Part shown: piece after piece, positions 35,641 through 48,095 of the stretch
Layout: the number at the start of each line of letters is the position of its first letter
How positions within the stretch are numbered: position 1 is the stretch's first letter
From: Druceiella hillmani
Lineage: Eukaryota; Arthropoda; Insecta; Lepidoptera; Hepialidae
Length of the DNA: 64,000 bases
Reading direction: 5' to 3'
Assembly: GCA_039881145.1 (NCBI GenBank)
Contig: JAYKKI010000074.1
Coordinates: 7,260,001-7,324,000 of the forward strand
Made by a program: the position numbers and the translations under genes
The notes under the pieces: model-generated
What the model was told of the DNA's origin: nothing
Database searches by the model: none
Seen by the model: only the letters and a program-made list of their open reading frames with translations

Positions 35641-35872
35641 CAGTAGGCAATATTAACATAGTACATTCGAACACGTGCATTCTATCCATGTTTACAGTAG
35701 GCAATATTAACACAGTACATTCGAACACGTGCATTCTATCCATGTTTACAGTATGGAATATTGACACAGTACATTTGAACACGAACATTCTATCCATGTT
35801 TACAGTAGGCAATATTAACACAGTACATTCGAACACGTGCATTCTATCCATGTTTATAGCAGGCAATATTTA
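35641..35872. repeat. 54-bp tandem repeat, 4.3 copies
   Basis: CAGTAGGCAATATTAACACA plus GTACATTCGAACACGTGCAT and TCTATCCATGTTTA starts at 35,641, 35,695, 35,749, 35,803 and 35,857 (partial). Because 54 is a multiple of 3, both strands stay open (82 and 88 codons). This is an artefact of the unit length rather than evidence of protein repeats. Confidence 0.97.
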
Positions 35873-36235
35873 ATATATTTACGTTGTGAAAAATTAATAT
35901 TTTTAAATAGTTTAATAAAGATACTATGTTTCTAAGTGCGTAAATGTATACGGAACTTTCGTAGTTCGATTTCTACTCGTGCTTGATAGGTTTTTATTTT
36001 TAAGTACTGACATTTAGACAAATCCACGCGTCTTAAAATATAAAAACTCAATATTATAGTACCAGGGGCAATCGTTTTATTTTCATTGTATCCATGTTTA
36101 TCAAGACCGAAAAATGAATTATCGTATTCAAGTTAAGGAGTCATCTCTTGGTTTACTTGGCTACTTAGTTCAGTAGTTGTGTTAATAAAGTGGGCATACA
36201 TATGTCTGGAAATCATGCGATTTTGTCTTGGTGAG

Positions 36236-36350
36236 AACGTGCATTCTATTCATGTTTAAATGGTATTAAACACAAATAGCGAAAAATTACAAGTGTGTGT
36301 AGAATATTCAATTCATGTTTAAATGGTATTAAACACAGATAGCAAAAAAG
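36236..36350. repeat. 63-bp duplication, related to the 54-bp array
   Basis: ATTCATGTTTAAATGGTATT plus AAACACAAATAGC occurs at 36,248 and 36,311. The segment before the first copy (ACGTGCATTCTATTCATGTT) matches the end of the 54-bp unit at 35.6-35.9 kb. Confidence 0.85.
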
Positions 36351-36524
36351 TATATGATAAGTGTGGGTAGATTTGTTAGTATTTACGAGTAATAATAAAA
36401 ATATATCGTTACGTTTCAAAAATAGTACATCTAGCACCAAATAATTTATAATAAATTGTTTCGGTGCAACACCAACCGAAAGCCTCAAACAATATAATTA
36501 TTAATAAATACCAAAATATGTTTT

Positions 36525-36800
36525 CCCAATCGCACGCCAGCTATTCACAAATACGTTGAAACTTCAGCGCGGGTCTCACACGGGCGAACGGCCCAATTAT
36601 TATTCGTGCGAATAATGAATGGGCCGTCGAATAGTAATGAGGAAATTACGTACGAACAAGCACAATGAAGGAATTTGTAGCGATCGTTCGGTCGGTCATC
36701 CGTCAGATATTTGAAAAGGTACGACCGGACAGTATTATTACCCTAAATTTTATGGGTCGCGCCTAATGAACAATGGCTGTTGAACATTTCGCATGCGCCG
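36525..36800. other. GC-rich island with 40-bp imperfect palindrome
   Basis: The palindrome at about 36,587-36,626 has outer arms ACGGCCCA/TGGGCCGT and inner ATTATTCG/CGAATAAT, with three mismatched pairs in between. TAATGA and ATTA cores are frequent. The block includes the 36,610-36,652 segment shared with 32,714 and continues with GATCGTTCGGTCGGTC and GCATGCGCCGCATG. No coding frame. Candidate cis-regulatory module. Confidence 0.4.
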
Positions 36801-39184
36801 CATGTGTATATATGTGACTGTGAGTATCCGAACTGTTGTAAATGTTCATATTCTTCTGTGACGGCAATCAATCTTGGAACAATTTAATGGAAGAATGAGA
36901 TTATCTCGTTTTCTTGGACTATAATCCTTAAGCTATGAAGATAGACATAAACTATACTAAAGCGGTGTGGCATCTGTTCACGGCTGTGGGTTTATATTTA
37001 AAAATGTTTAAAAATATTCACATTTTGGAGATTCATCAAACACGCTTTTTGAATGTTGAAAGATATTACCTTAGTTTACATTAGTACCTTCTAAAGTTAT
37101 CACATACTAATATGGGTTATTTTATGCAGATTTAAAACAAAACATGTTTGATATTCATTTATCGACTTTGGTGACACAATATTCTATTGTGATTGACATC
37201 AGTAACCATATTTTGAATCACAAGGAACATATACATATACCGATAAGCACACTATCCACTTACGCTTCGCAGTAGCTAATTTGACAAGTAAACGAGCGAG
37301 GTTTCAATGGTATTTGGCGCAAATTTCGGGACGCCCTTATAATCAAGGGTGTATGTATTTACAGTAAGGCGGAGGGGTTAAGGTTTTGTGTAAATAAAAC
37401 GTTCGGAGAACTACATGATATCGGATGCCAAAAGCTCTTTATGTTCATGAATTTCGTGGACGAAAAAAGATACATCGACTTAAGAGAGTGACGTCACGAG
37501 GCTATTTTCACCGACCGGAAGAGAGTGATTTTCCCAAAATCAATTGCTGTAAACTATTTGCTCTTCTCTTATTATTCACTATATTGTGAACCATTGCAAC
37601 AAAATGAGTCTGTACTATGAAAGCACGGCAGGCAGTTTCACTGTCTCAAAAGTATGGTAACAATAAGACTTAAAATGAAAAAAAAGAAAAATTGGATGAC
37701 GCGAAAAACCTAAAAACAAGAAAATAGTTTACGAAAACTTTCGTCTTCAGGAAATTATTTACAGGTGGTCCGTTGACGTTTGTCGCACTTTGCCTACAAA
37801 TCGTTGTTTGAAGGCTACAATGTTGGTAAAGCTTGATTCTTTCTCTTCTTTTTCCGGTGCAGTTGGGTTTCTTTTATTTTTGATAATAATTTTTTTCGTT
37901 TTCTAATTAGTAGCAAATATTTTCGAAATTTATTGTGTATTCCATTTAATTCAATGACACCTCTTATATAATGAAAACCCGCACTCATATTTTTCTGTGA
38001 CTTATAATATACCCTATAGCATTCTGCACAGCACGAAGATTTCATCGATACTTCAGATTTATCAAAATCGACTAATCTATTAAGTACCAATAAATAGCTC
38101 TCTATTAATCTATCAAGTACCAATAAATAGCTCATGAGTACCATCAAGTAAACTTACTTTACTAAAATTCGAATAATAGAGAAGATTGGTATAGTTCTAC
38201 TCATGGTTTGTAGGAGTATAACTATGCTGTTGTATTACGTTGTGACGCTCCTCATTTTAATTATTGTAGGTGACGTCACAAGCTTACGCACAAACGCATC
38301 ACGCACTGTGTCCATTTACTTCCATTACACGTTTTTGTGACGTTTCACGGGCAAAATAGTAATATGTAGTTTAGGTGCCACGCGGAATAACGAAATTATT
38401 TGTATTGCAGATATTGGAGGTATTAAACTGCATAGTTGCATTAATATCTGTTCATTAGATTATGTTTATTGCGCGTGTAGACATGGCCTCGTAGGCATTA
38501 TTTTATTACATGTATAGATTATAGCGACCATAACTGACTATTTCTCCGCCTATTTTTAAGTTCGAGTTTTTTGAGCGCCTCAACACCCGTCGTTAGAATC
38601 TGTTCGGTCATCGTTTGGAAGTTACTGTCAAACAGCTATCATTGATTACAAAGTATATTAATTTATCAGCATATTATAATACATTTTCCACTTCATGGAT
38701 ACCAAAACTAATATTTGTAAAATTGATTTTCTAAATTTCCATTGTTGTTAGATCTTTAGTGATTTTCTTCTCTTTTTCTTCATTGTTATTGATCGAATCT
38801 TTATTTGCGTAGTCGTATTTCAAAAATATTACACTAAATTATGAAAAAAAATGTTTTTCTTGTGGAGTTTATTTTATAAATATATACAATTTTCATTCTC
38901 TATTTAACGCAAGTATGGATTTTGCTATATTTTTGTGTTACGCTAACGAACAAAACAGCTTTTTTGTGTTTAATAGACTGGCAGATGGAGTATTATGACG
39001 GTATGCTCTATACGGACTTTTCATTATATCAAAAATATTTGCACGCTCTTTTGAATTTTCTAACAATTTATACAATATTTATAAACATCTAAAGCATTTA
39101 TCTGCGGCCCGCTCACTTTCTACCGTTATATAAACGAAAAACGCCAATGTAAGTAACCTACTGAAAATGAAAGCATCATAAGAG
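36801..39184. other. Spacer with two CRE palindromes and a short duplication
   Basis: TGACGTCA occurs at 37,489-37,496 and 38,271-38,278. TTCGGAGAACTACATGAT at about 37,404 resembles the 62-bp repeat at 39.57 kb. A 28-bp phrase (TAATCTATTAAGTACCAATA plus AATAGCTC) is duplicated at 38,073 and 38,106. The 110-codon minus frame at 37,815-38,147 includes this duplication and a lysine-rich end and has no recognisable domain. Nothing else seen. Confidence 0.5.
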
Positions 39185-39400
39185 TAAGAAACGGGTCACG
39201 TCTACCGGGGATTGCCCGCGGAGACCGAAACGGCTCTCAGGGAAACAACGGGAATAACGTTTTGCAACCGTTCTGCCGATCTAGTACAGCCCGGTCGTAC
39301 CCTTAATAATGCAAGCCTGAATCATATCTTATAATATACTAGCTGCTATACCGGAACGAGCTTTTTTGATGGAAGGTACATGTGCGGATGTTGTTTTCGT
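39185..39400. other. GC-rich island (candidate cis-regulatory)
   Basis: ACCGGGGATTGCCCGCGGAG, GACCGAAACGG and CAGCCCGGTCGTACCC stand out from the AT background. No open frame. Confidence 0.25.
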
Positions 39401-39568
39401 ACTTTGCGCTAAGCGCGAAAACAACTTAGCCATTACCACTTAAGATAATAACGGTCTTTAGTTTTTATATTACAAGTTTGAACTTTTAACCGTTTGAATT
39501 AGATTAATATTGAATCTTTTTAAGTATTATACTTAGAGAATAATTGTAAAAAAATGTGTAAAAAAAAC

Positions 39569-39716
39569 TTCGGAGAATTATATGACATCGGTTTTTATCG
39601 GATATTCGACGGTACTCATGAGATATTTATTTCGGAGAATTATATGACATCGGTTTTTATCGGATATTCGACGGTACTCATGAGATATTTATTTCGGAGA
39701 ATTATATGACATCGGA
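39569..39716. repeat. 62-bp tandem repeat, 2.4 copies
   Basis: CGGAGAATTATATGACATCG starts at 39,571, 39,633 and 39,695. The unit continues TTTTTATCGGATATTCGACG and GTACTCATGAGATA. The first two units are identical as far as I can read. Confidence 0.96.
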
Positions 39717-40233
39717 TTCACGTCGCCGTCACAATATAATAATTAAATGTGTTACTTTTGTTAAAATCATGATAAATTTGAGAAAACACACAATTCAAGA
39801 CTTCGGATAAAGTTAAAAGGAATATTTATAATGTTAGTTATAAAAAAATAGTAATTAATTTATAAACGCAAAGTGTACGTTTGTATAATTTATTACAATA
39901 TATATATATATAATTATAATTAATTTTAATTAATTATAATTAATTATAATTAATAACATGTAAACAAATTTAAGCCGTCCTTTTAAGATATATTTCGTTA
40001 GTAAAGTTGGGATAAAATTGACGACTATACAGTTTAACTGAACAAATCGTATTTTGAAACATTTCTTGTAGTACAAGCGGGCAATGATGGGAGGAGTAAT
40101 TTTCTGTGCATCTGCAATTTACTCAATGTAACTATAGTATTTATCACTTGAAATCGCTCGAACTTTGAGAGAGAATAAAAATTGCAAAATGTTTTAGTAC
40201 CTTTACAACACATCCGAACAGAAAAACTCCCGG

Positions 40234-40279
40234 TGGCCGGTTTCATATATAATGAAACTGGCCGGTTTCACATATAATG
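40234..40279. repeat. 21-bp direct duplication
   Basis: TGGCCGGTTTCATATATAAT plus G at 40,234-40,254 and, with one change, at 40,259-40,279. Surroundings 39,717-40,496 are AT-rich. Confidence 0.9.
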
Positions 40280-40495
40280 CTAAGAATGCTACTTAATTCA
40301 GAAGTCTAGTAAATATATAATTTTTTCCGTATTAAGCTACTTAAATGGAAAATATAATGTTAACCATATAAAAAATATTTAAAAAGATTTCTTCAAAATA
40401 CTATTTGAGACTAAATAAAATAAAATTTCTTTTTTACTTATTAAAAATGTAATTATATTTGTAAATTATATTTTTGTATATAATTAATATTTATA

Positions 40496-40496
<1 letters not shown>

Positions 40497-40576
<80 letters not shown>
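40497..40576. repeat. (TA)n microsatellite
   Basis: About 38 dinucleotide units with one TATTATA interruption near 40,526. Confidence 0.97.
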
Positions 40577-40580
<4 letters not shown>

Positions 40581-41277
40581 TTTTTATCAACTCTTTTCGC
40601 GAATTAAATGTCAAAAACGAAGGTAGTTATAACCGATGTTATACAATCCATATCTAATTTCCAAATATGTCAAATCGCATTAAGTGATTATGAAATAAAT
40701 AAATCGTAGTATAATCTGGTTATACTACATTTTAATAAAGGTCTAATAAAAATTATTTAGTTTTTATTACGACAAATACGGATCTTAACAATTTACACAT
40801 ACGTATTAAACAAATTAATACTTTTTTCATATAAAAATTTCAGTTGTTTTAAAGATTATTTTTTCATTTATCGAAATTGATTTTTACTTTTATTTTATTT
40901 CATAAAAATTATTTCTTATCTCGATTAGTTTATAAATAATACAGCGATATAATGCCGCAGATATGTTAAGCTTTAGCTATGAGATACTTTGTGTATACCT
41001 GAATTCATAATTGCTAAAACTTCGATAGACCAACTGCCTCATGTCCTCGCACCGTTCCCCACTGAGTAGATGTTGTTAACAATTTGGAAATGCCACGTTC
41101 AGTCTAATTATCATGTCACATTTGGATGTGGTGAACCCCATTACCTCGCAAAAGCCGGAATTTCGTCGGACAGAAGAAAAAGTTAACACCTCTTTTATCT
41201 TTGTAACGCATCATTTTCATGCAATAAATTTTGTTTTATTACTTAATAATGCAACCTAAGTTGCAAGTGATTACAAA

Positions 41278-41892
41278 GATAACTACAATTTTAATTTTAT
41301 TTTCAAGTAACTTCAAAATATCCTAATCCGCATGGACGTATCTTATTATAATCATATATTCAAGAGAGTTCTTACTAAAAAAATAACATATTCTTGCAAG
41401 TGATCTATTAATAAAGTTCCATTCTCAAAGATTATAGAGATAACTACAATTTTAAGTTTATTTTCAATTAACTCCAAAATATCCTAATCCACATGGACGT
41501 ATCTTATTATTTATTCAAGAGAGTTCTTACTAAAAAAATAACATATTCTTGCAAGTGATCTATTAATAAAGTTCCATTCTCAAAGATTACAGAGATAACT
41601 ACAATTTTAATTTTATTTTCAAGTAACTCCAAAATATTCTAATCCACATGGACGTATCTTATTATTTGTTCAAGACAGTTCTTACTAAAAAGATAATATA
41701 TTCTTGCAAGTGATCTATTAATAAAGTTCCATTCTCAAAGATTATAGAGATAACTACAATTTTAATTTTATTTTTAAGTAACTCCAAAATATCCTAATCC
41801 ACATGGACGTATCTTATTATTTATTCAAGAGAGTTCTTACTAAAAAGATAATATATTCTTGCAAGTGATCTATTAATAAAGGTCCATTCTCT
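41278..41892. repeat. 155-bp tandem repeat array, 4 copies
   Basis: GATAACTACAATTTTAATTT starts at 41,278, 41,439, 41,594 and 41,749. The period is 155 bp after a first unit of 161 bp, which carries a short insertion near ATAATCATAT. Each unit contains CCACATGGACGTATCTTATT, AGAGAGTTCTTACTAAAAA, TTGCAAGTGATCTATTAAT and GTTCCATTCTCAAAGAT. Confidence 0.97.
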
Positions 41893-44800
41893 TTGAAGTA
41901 ATAAGAAAACTGGTTACATGGTAGTAAAAATATTAATATAAAAATATATAAAAAAATAAATAAGAAAAATAACTATAATAACAAAAAAGCAACTAAATCA
42001 AACTTTTACATTATACAAAATTACGATAAAGATACAGACACGTGTAAAAAATGGAACAAAGAAGGAAACAAGAGAACAGAAGAACTAAATTAGGAGATTT
42101 TCGATTAAACTTATTTTCACGACAGCTAACCGCTTTACGTAATTGGCAGTGCGCGCTGAGAAATTAGAACAGTGAATAAATTTTTAAAACGTAAGCCTGA
42201 ACAGCAGACAAACCTTTTAAATATGTCAATGAACACCGCATAATTTGGACACTCAAGGCGTTAATGCAAATATGGAGATGGTATCTATCACTAATCTCCG
42301 GTCATGTCAGACACGATCGGTGTTCAGCAATACCATCCCATTTCGAAGACAGAAAAATTTAATGTACGAATTTTGAAGATGTTGTAATCTATTTAAATAT
42401 TTTTCATTAAATTAGGTATATTAGATTTTCATAGTTGATGAAAGGTTAACAAATTAAATAGATACAAAATATTGAAAATGCTTTTAGTTTCATCTAATTA
42501 TGACAACTAAAATGGTTTACTTAAGCTTCCAATTAATATTATGATTTAACATTAACATCAGTAATAAAAAAGGAATTTAATCGAAAGAAAGAAAATCAAA
42601 TAAGTTGACTTTTAAAAAAAATGTTGACTACCCCCTCATAATATCATGGAACTACAGCTACAGTATGATACAACCACTACGAAAAGTAAGATGTCGTAAT
42701 AAGTATGGTGGAAAATAGCATTTATATTAATATTGTTTTCCGATCTACTTTATTAATATATAGCGTCCGATATAAGTCTGGCAAAGTATGATAAAACGTG
42801 AACGAGTGCCAAGATTTCGCTACTGGCTAAAAGACAGACTGGACGAATGTTTCTCTTATTGATTTTCTGCAGTTTATATTACTTGTCTATGTGAAGAGTA
42901 ATGATTTTTTTATGAAATATTACAATAATATTTACATAACAAATTTTATTAATTATATGTTTGATATGTATCCTCCTTGGATTTAAATTCACCTTAATGT
43001 AAAATGTCCGCGATGTAGGATTGCAGCTAAATATTATTAACATTATATACTATTTATTTACTGATTTAAATTAAAATTCAGTTCACTATTTCTTTGCACT
43101 TTAATCAAAATGATGAGAGTATGGACGTTAGCTCCCAGATCAATGAAAGTAAGGGAAAACATGCGTTAGCAAAAGAAATGTATGGTATATATGTACGTAC
43201 GTATGTATGTACGTACCTATGCGTATTTTAAGAGGCTGATAAAAACTGAAAGTAGCATACAATTGACTATGAATTTTTTATTTGATAAAACTCAGCAGAA
43301 TAAATAAAACAATTAGTTTTTGAACTCGGAAGATTGTTCCATCCTTGTATTTTGCGACCCACAGAATTGAAACCTGTGTCTACAAATATAAAGAAAAATT
43401 AATTAGGCTGGAACCGGACAAATTGGATATTATTCTTTTTGTTTTGTTTTTTTTCCATATATACTACTACTCCCTATTATGTTTAGTTAAATTTGGAATA
43501 ATCTAAATTTAGATTCCGGACTATTCTTTCCAGATTATGCTTACATATCTGATAATCTTAAAAATGACCGAGTTATTGAAGCGATTCCAATGATATTTGA
43601 GGATTCTACATCTGAACGGGTTCGAGGACAACTATCACTAACAGTGCCTTTAATATAAATATCTAATTTGGATGCTCACAAAAAGACACGTCTTCAAAGT
43701 ACCTGACTGATATGTATCTAGTTGTAAAACTGCTTACTAGCGTCCAAGCAAGTAGCAAAGTTACTCGCATCCATAGATGATATTAGTGAAAAGAAAAGAA
43801 AGAGGAAGTAAAAATAATTAGATTATGAAGAAAAATCTTAATATTAAAAATCAAAAAATGAAGTTCTGAGGAAGAAGAAACGATAGAATTAGCCGTTTAA
43901 AATCCCGGTCCCGAAGATAATATATACTATGCGTGGAATGCGTTGAAAATTACTACGAGACTGAAAAAATAGAAAATTAGCTGCAATGAATTGTTTGTAT
44001 TTACAAATGGCCAATTTACAATATGGCCGCATGTAAATTGTACTCCATTCAACAATTTTTGCAATTCTTGTGGTAAAAAAATGAAGAAACAAGAAACGGA
44101 AAGGAAAAACTTACAGGAGAAAAAAGTAACGGAAAAGACAAAGGGAGAGGAAAAATGACATGGAAATTAAATGGCCATCTTATCCTTATATGAGCGGCCA
44201 ACTTCTAACGGATTTTAACATTAAAGCTTTTTCTAATGTTTTTGAAATAAATATGTCTAATATAATAATCATGGAAAATATACATCGAAATAAGAGTAAA
44301 AGTTCAGTTGTTATAAAAACATTATCCTAAAGTACGTATACAATTTGTAGGTTACCAACATTTATTTGAAAGGAAAATAACATTTGTCACAATGTTTGTT
44401 TAATTATTTATACGCCAAATATACCATACCTATATCTATATATAAGGTAATCAAATCTAGAAATATAGCAGCGTAAGCTGACTCATTGTAGCTATCTCAC
44501 TCTAACGCCTTATAAAATTAATGAATAGCATATATTGTCTAGGCTTTTTCACCATCGAGATTTCGAATATTTTCACGAAATGTTTGAAACGTCTATTTCG
44601 CAAAAAAATGGACGGTAAAATTTTGCAATTCAAACAAAACAGTTAAATAATGGTGTAATACTTGTATTTATAACATTTTGTATAGTAAAACTTTCTGAAG
44701 TTAATATTTTGATTATGTATACAGTGTTATAATACAATAAATTTTATAAAATGTCGTCAGATGATCGAATATATATATTTGTGCTAACCATATTTTAACT

Positions 44801-45125
44801 GTCAAATTCCATTGTTTATAAAAATTCTTTCTTGAAATTGAATGGACTATACAAGAATTTTATCGTATTTGTTTTTTTGATTTATTCTTTTTTTAATATA
44901 TTTTCTTTTCTTGACTTATTGCCATAATGTACTAAAACCAAATGCTCTTGTCAAAATATTAATATCCGTTTAATAAATTTTCAAATGATGATTTCAATTT
45001 ATTTTTGATTTCAAATTTAATTGGAAGAAATTTGTTATGATATTTTCTTCGAAAATGACGTTTTTATTTATTCTTCTTTAACTTTAAATAGTCTCCGCGA
45101 TGTATTAGATTGATGACGAGGTTAA
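41893..45125. other. AT-rich spacer, no gene seen
   Basis: A small palindromic GTACGTACGTATGTATGTAC stretch lies at about 43,193-43,217. A 67-codon minus frame at 43,889-44,092 has no recognisable feature. Nothing else found. Confidence 0.45.
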
Positions 45126-45372
45126 GGCCTTTGACGGTGCGGCACATCACGAAATCTCAGGTTCTATTCCCGGCCGCGTGTCAAGCAGAGCTGGGATGGA
45201 GTTTAATATCGCGTAGCTACTGACGGGCATCAGCTCCACAGGTGCAAGAAGCTATGCACTGCGATCACCAACTCCCCTGTTCAGTGTAGTAATATGGGCA
45301 TTACCTTCATTGATACGATCAATGCAGACGCCTACGTCCAGCAGTGGACTGAAACGGGCTGTTGGTTTAATT
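45126..45372 (+). mobile_element. SINE-like element with RTE-type LINE tail
   Basis: GGTTCTATTCC (45,160-45,170) resembles a tRNA/SINE B box (GGTTCGAnTCC) and is followed by CGGCCGCGTGTCAAGCAGAG. The 3' part, 45,328-45,363, translates as DAYVQQWTETGC. That is the conserved C-terminal signature at the very end of RTE-type reverse transcriptases as I know them (EAYVQQWTxxG). A clear A box was not found. The element could therefore be a tRNA-derived SINE using an RTE tail, or a 5'-truncated RTE copy beside an unrelated B-box-like string. The whole block is much GC-richer than its flanks. Confidence 0.6.
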
Positions 45373-45574
45373 AGAACTTTAAATCATTTTATTAGGAATT
45401 TTTTCTACTTTCATGTTCTATTTTCATTAAATATAATCCGCAAGTAAATTTATGTGTCATATATACAATTAAAGTTTCGCAGCAAATTATATAATCTATA
45501 AATGATACCAATGCGATTTACTATTATTTACAATTCCATTTATGCCATATAAACAGCAAATTTACGCGACCCAC

Positions 45575-46080
45575 ACGCTAAATTTAGATTTCAAAACCTA
45601 ATGTAGTGCCAATACCGAGGCACGCAAACCTCCTCTGCGGGGCCCGCCAACACACCAAAACCCACATTCCAATCCACACCGCATCAAATATCCTTAATAA
45701 CACAACACAATCGTACAAAGGGCCATCACAGTCATAACTTAAGATAAATGGTCGACCTTCCGCGACTCGGGAGCAAACTTGGCCATTGTTTGAACAACGT
45801 ATTACCATACACGGTGGAAACTCCCGGACGCGAATTTGCCGGCGCAAAAAGCTCGCTGTCGAAAGCGCGGTGGGCCCTACAGTTTAGGCCCGGTGAAATT
45901 AATCAACTATATTAATATTCATAAGGGATAACCTCCATTTGAATAATATAATATTTAATATTCAGATAAGAAGTGAAAGGACACCGCGGCTATATAGGAG
46001 CGCCCGTGTCTGACGAGGCCTGAAGGGTTTCGAAGTTTGTGGGCGGCAGGTGGGGGCGGCGTTTGAGTGATTTATCGAGT
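45575..46080. other. GC-rich island, two parts (candidate cis-regulatory)
   Basis: Part 1 (45,575-45,890) has CCGAGGCACGCAAACCTCCT, GCGGGGCCCGCC and TTTGCCGGCGC. Its 87-codon minus frame is probably due to GC content. Part 2 (45,965-46,080) has CGGCTATATAGGAGCGCC and GGCAGGTGGGGGCGGCG (GC-box-like). The pair is separated by about 80 bp of AT-rich DNA with many ATTA cores. It could be a promoter region of an unseen transcript, but no exon was recognised next to it. Just downstream, GTCACGTACGAyCGTGTT is duplicated near 46,126 and 46,144. Confidence 0.35.
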
Positions 46081-46164
46081 TTGAATTAAATTCTGATTGT
46101 GTAAATGTTATTGTTGACTCGCACGTCACGTACGATCGTGTTGGGTCACGTACGACCGTGTTTA

Positions 46165-47740
46165 AATATGTTACGGGCTAGACCGATTAAGCGCGGTCTT
46201 GTAACGGTCCTTGTAAAACCGTGTTACGATATTTTTATTGTGAATACATCGAATCGACTTTAAAACGACTATTTTTGAATAATACAGCACCCTCAAATAT
46301 AAAAAGCTGTTCAACTTTTTACATTTACCTAAAATCGACACGGTACATATTATTTCATGGAAATAAAGGAACGTCCAAGTAGGTTATTACGTCCACATTA
46401 GGTTGAATATTAATAAAACAGCCACTTTTTCCACCAATTACTGGAACACTGTAAACATTTGTCTACCATCTCTGGTAGGATATATAAAGAGCGTTGTTCC
46501 TGAAATTCTTTTCTAGGGCGATAAGCAAGCGAAACAACGAGCAATATGTGCGCAACGATGGCTGAAAGTGTACTTGTAGGATAAAGTAATGCATTGATTC
46601 CAAGGATTCATAGAAATTAATTTAAATTACTTTTATAATCCTCATCCAGCCTCCCACATTCAATTTAACAATATTAAAAAGTTTTATAGAAACACATCCC
46701 AACGTAAGTTCGCGTTACCTGGCAGAGCCTCTTATACTCATGTACTGTAACAGAAAACGTTCTCACGATTTGGAGTAACAATAAAAATTTTCTGTTTTTT
46801 TTGATATTCTGTTTCCACATATACTAATATTAATGAATTAAAATGGCAGTTATATTAATTGCCCTCTTAATATTTCAAAATTAAATATTTTGTTATATGT
46901 CTAGAATATTTTTATCACTCTTAAAAGTGATCATGTTAAATTGAATGTAAAAATGTGTAATACAACAAAATTGGAGCATCTATAAAAAAGGTTTGCTCCG
47001 CATGTCTATCATAAATACGTCATCGTATATATTTCATTAGGCCTTATACATATTTCATTATTTTTTAAATTTCTTCCAGTAAACAAGTTTCTTAATACAT
47101 AGACTTCATTAATTTCAAATGTAGCATGAATCGCGGAAATTTCGCATGACGAATTCTGGTAGAGTGTTTGAGTACTTAGATCGTAGACCGTAGAACCGAT
47201 AAAGCCTAGACCGTAGAAGTACAGTGATTCTTTATAATCATAGTAAGACGCATCATATCTTTTCAATGTTATTTCTATAAAAGCAATAACTGTACACACA
47301 TAGAGTAGGCATATAGGGAACGTGATTATTGCGTATTTGCTCGCATTAAAATGAAACATATTGCTAAGGCTCCACAGACATATTTGAAATATAACTGTCA
47401 GCTTGGTTATTATAATAATCGAGATGAATATGAAATATCTAAACCTTCTCTCATCCGAGGGATTGTAAACTAATAGAAGAGGTTGAATAAATTTAATAAA
47501 AAGAATAACAAAACACTTTTACACTAATATTGTCCAAAAAACGGAAATTTAGTTTTTAGATTCTTATTTAATTTATAAATAACTTTAAAAAACAACTAAA
47601 ATAATAATACTACTTAATTTACGAATTATACTATATCTCACACAGATTTTCACAACCGCCCTTTGGAAAAATGTCATAATACGAAATACACCCTTAGCAC
47701 GCATCTCTGAAGAAATTATTTATAAATAACATAAATAATC
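46165..47740. other. AT-rich spacer, no gene seen
   Basis: The 116-codon minus-strand frame at 47,009-47,359 begins MFHFNASKYAIITF and has a hydrophobic stretch. It lacks any recognisable domain and overlaps a local duplication of TAGACCGTAGAA (about 47,182 and 47,208). I do not call it a gene. Confidence 0.4.
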
Positions 47741-47744
47741 CAAC

Positions 47745-48095
47745 CTGCCGCCTACGAGCAACCCACGGGTGTTCCTATTACGGCCTACAAAAAATATAAT
47801 TCGCCACATTTCAACATTCGTCACCAAAATATTCTTCCATTCCTTAAATCCAGCCCCGTCACCAACGCTGACAATGACAAACACAAATCTGCGCAACATT
47901 CCTGAGCCGGCCGACGACCGGACGGTTATCGCGAGACGTCATCGTTTGTTCGTTAATTCCCCCTCCACCCCCTGTGCGTATTTCGCCATCGCTTTCCTAC
48001 GTCAACGAGCGTTTGAAATTTGCCAGCAGACCCGAATAAAGGAATTATCGTACAATATCTATGCCAATGATCTGATTGGGCCATTTATCTGAATA
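47745..48095. other. GC-rich island (candidate cis-regulatory)
   Basis: CCTGCCGCCTACGAGCAACC, CTGAGCCGGCCGACGACCGG and CGCGAGACGTCATCG in an otherwise AT-rich stretch. A 107-codon plus frame (47,769-48,092) spans it. It starts in AT-rich sequence and shows no domain. It is the least implausible of the open frames in islands, but I would not annotate it as coding. Confidence 0.3.

Noticed and set aside
35641..35872. CRISPR-like array
   Set aside because: The units are contiguous tandem copies without unique spacers, and the sequence is eukaryotic.
35600..35873. Open frames of 82-88 codons on both strands with an 18-residue repeat
   Set aside because: They result from a 54-bp tandem repeat whose length is a multiple of three.
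37815..38147. 110-codon minus-strand open frame
   Set aside because: It spans a local 28-bp duplication and a lysine-rich AT-driven end. No domain, no conserved motif and no promoter or splice context.
45965..46080. Promoter with TATATA and GC box
   Set aside because: Motifs are present, but no exon, initiator or open frame follows. It is listed only as a GC-rich island.
47009..47359. 116-codon minus-strand open frame with a hydrophobic start
   Set aside because: No recognisable family. The frame overlaps a short duplication, and length alone is not enough in an insect intergenic region.
47769..48092. 107-codon open frame across a GC-rich island
   Set aside because: It begins in AT-rich sequence, shows no domain, and high GC content explains the lack of stops.
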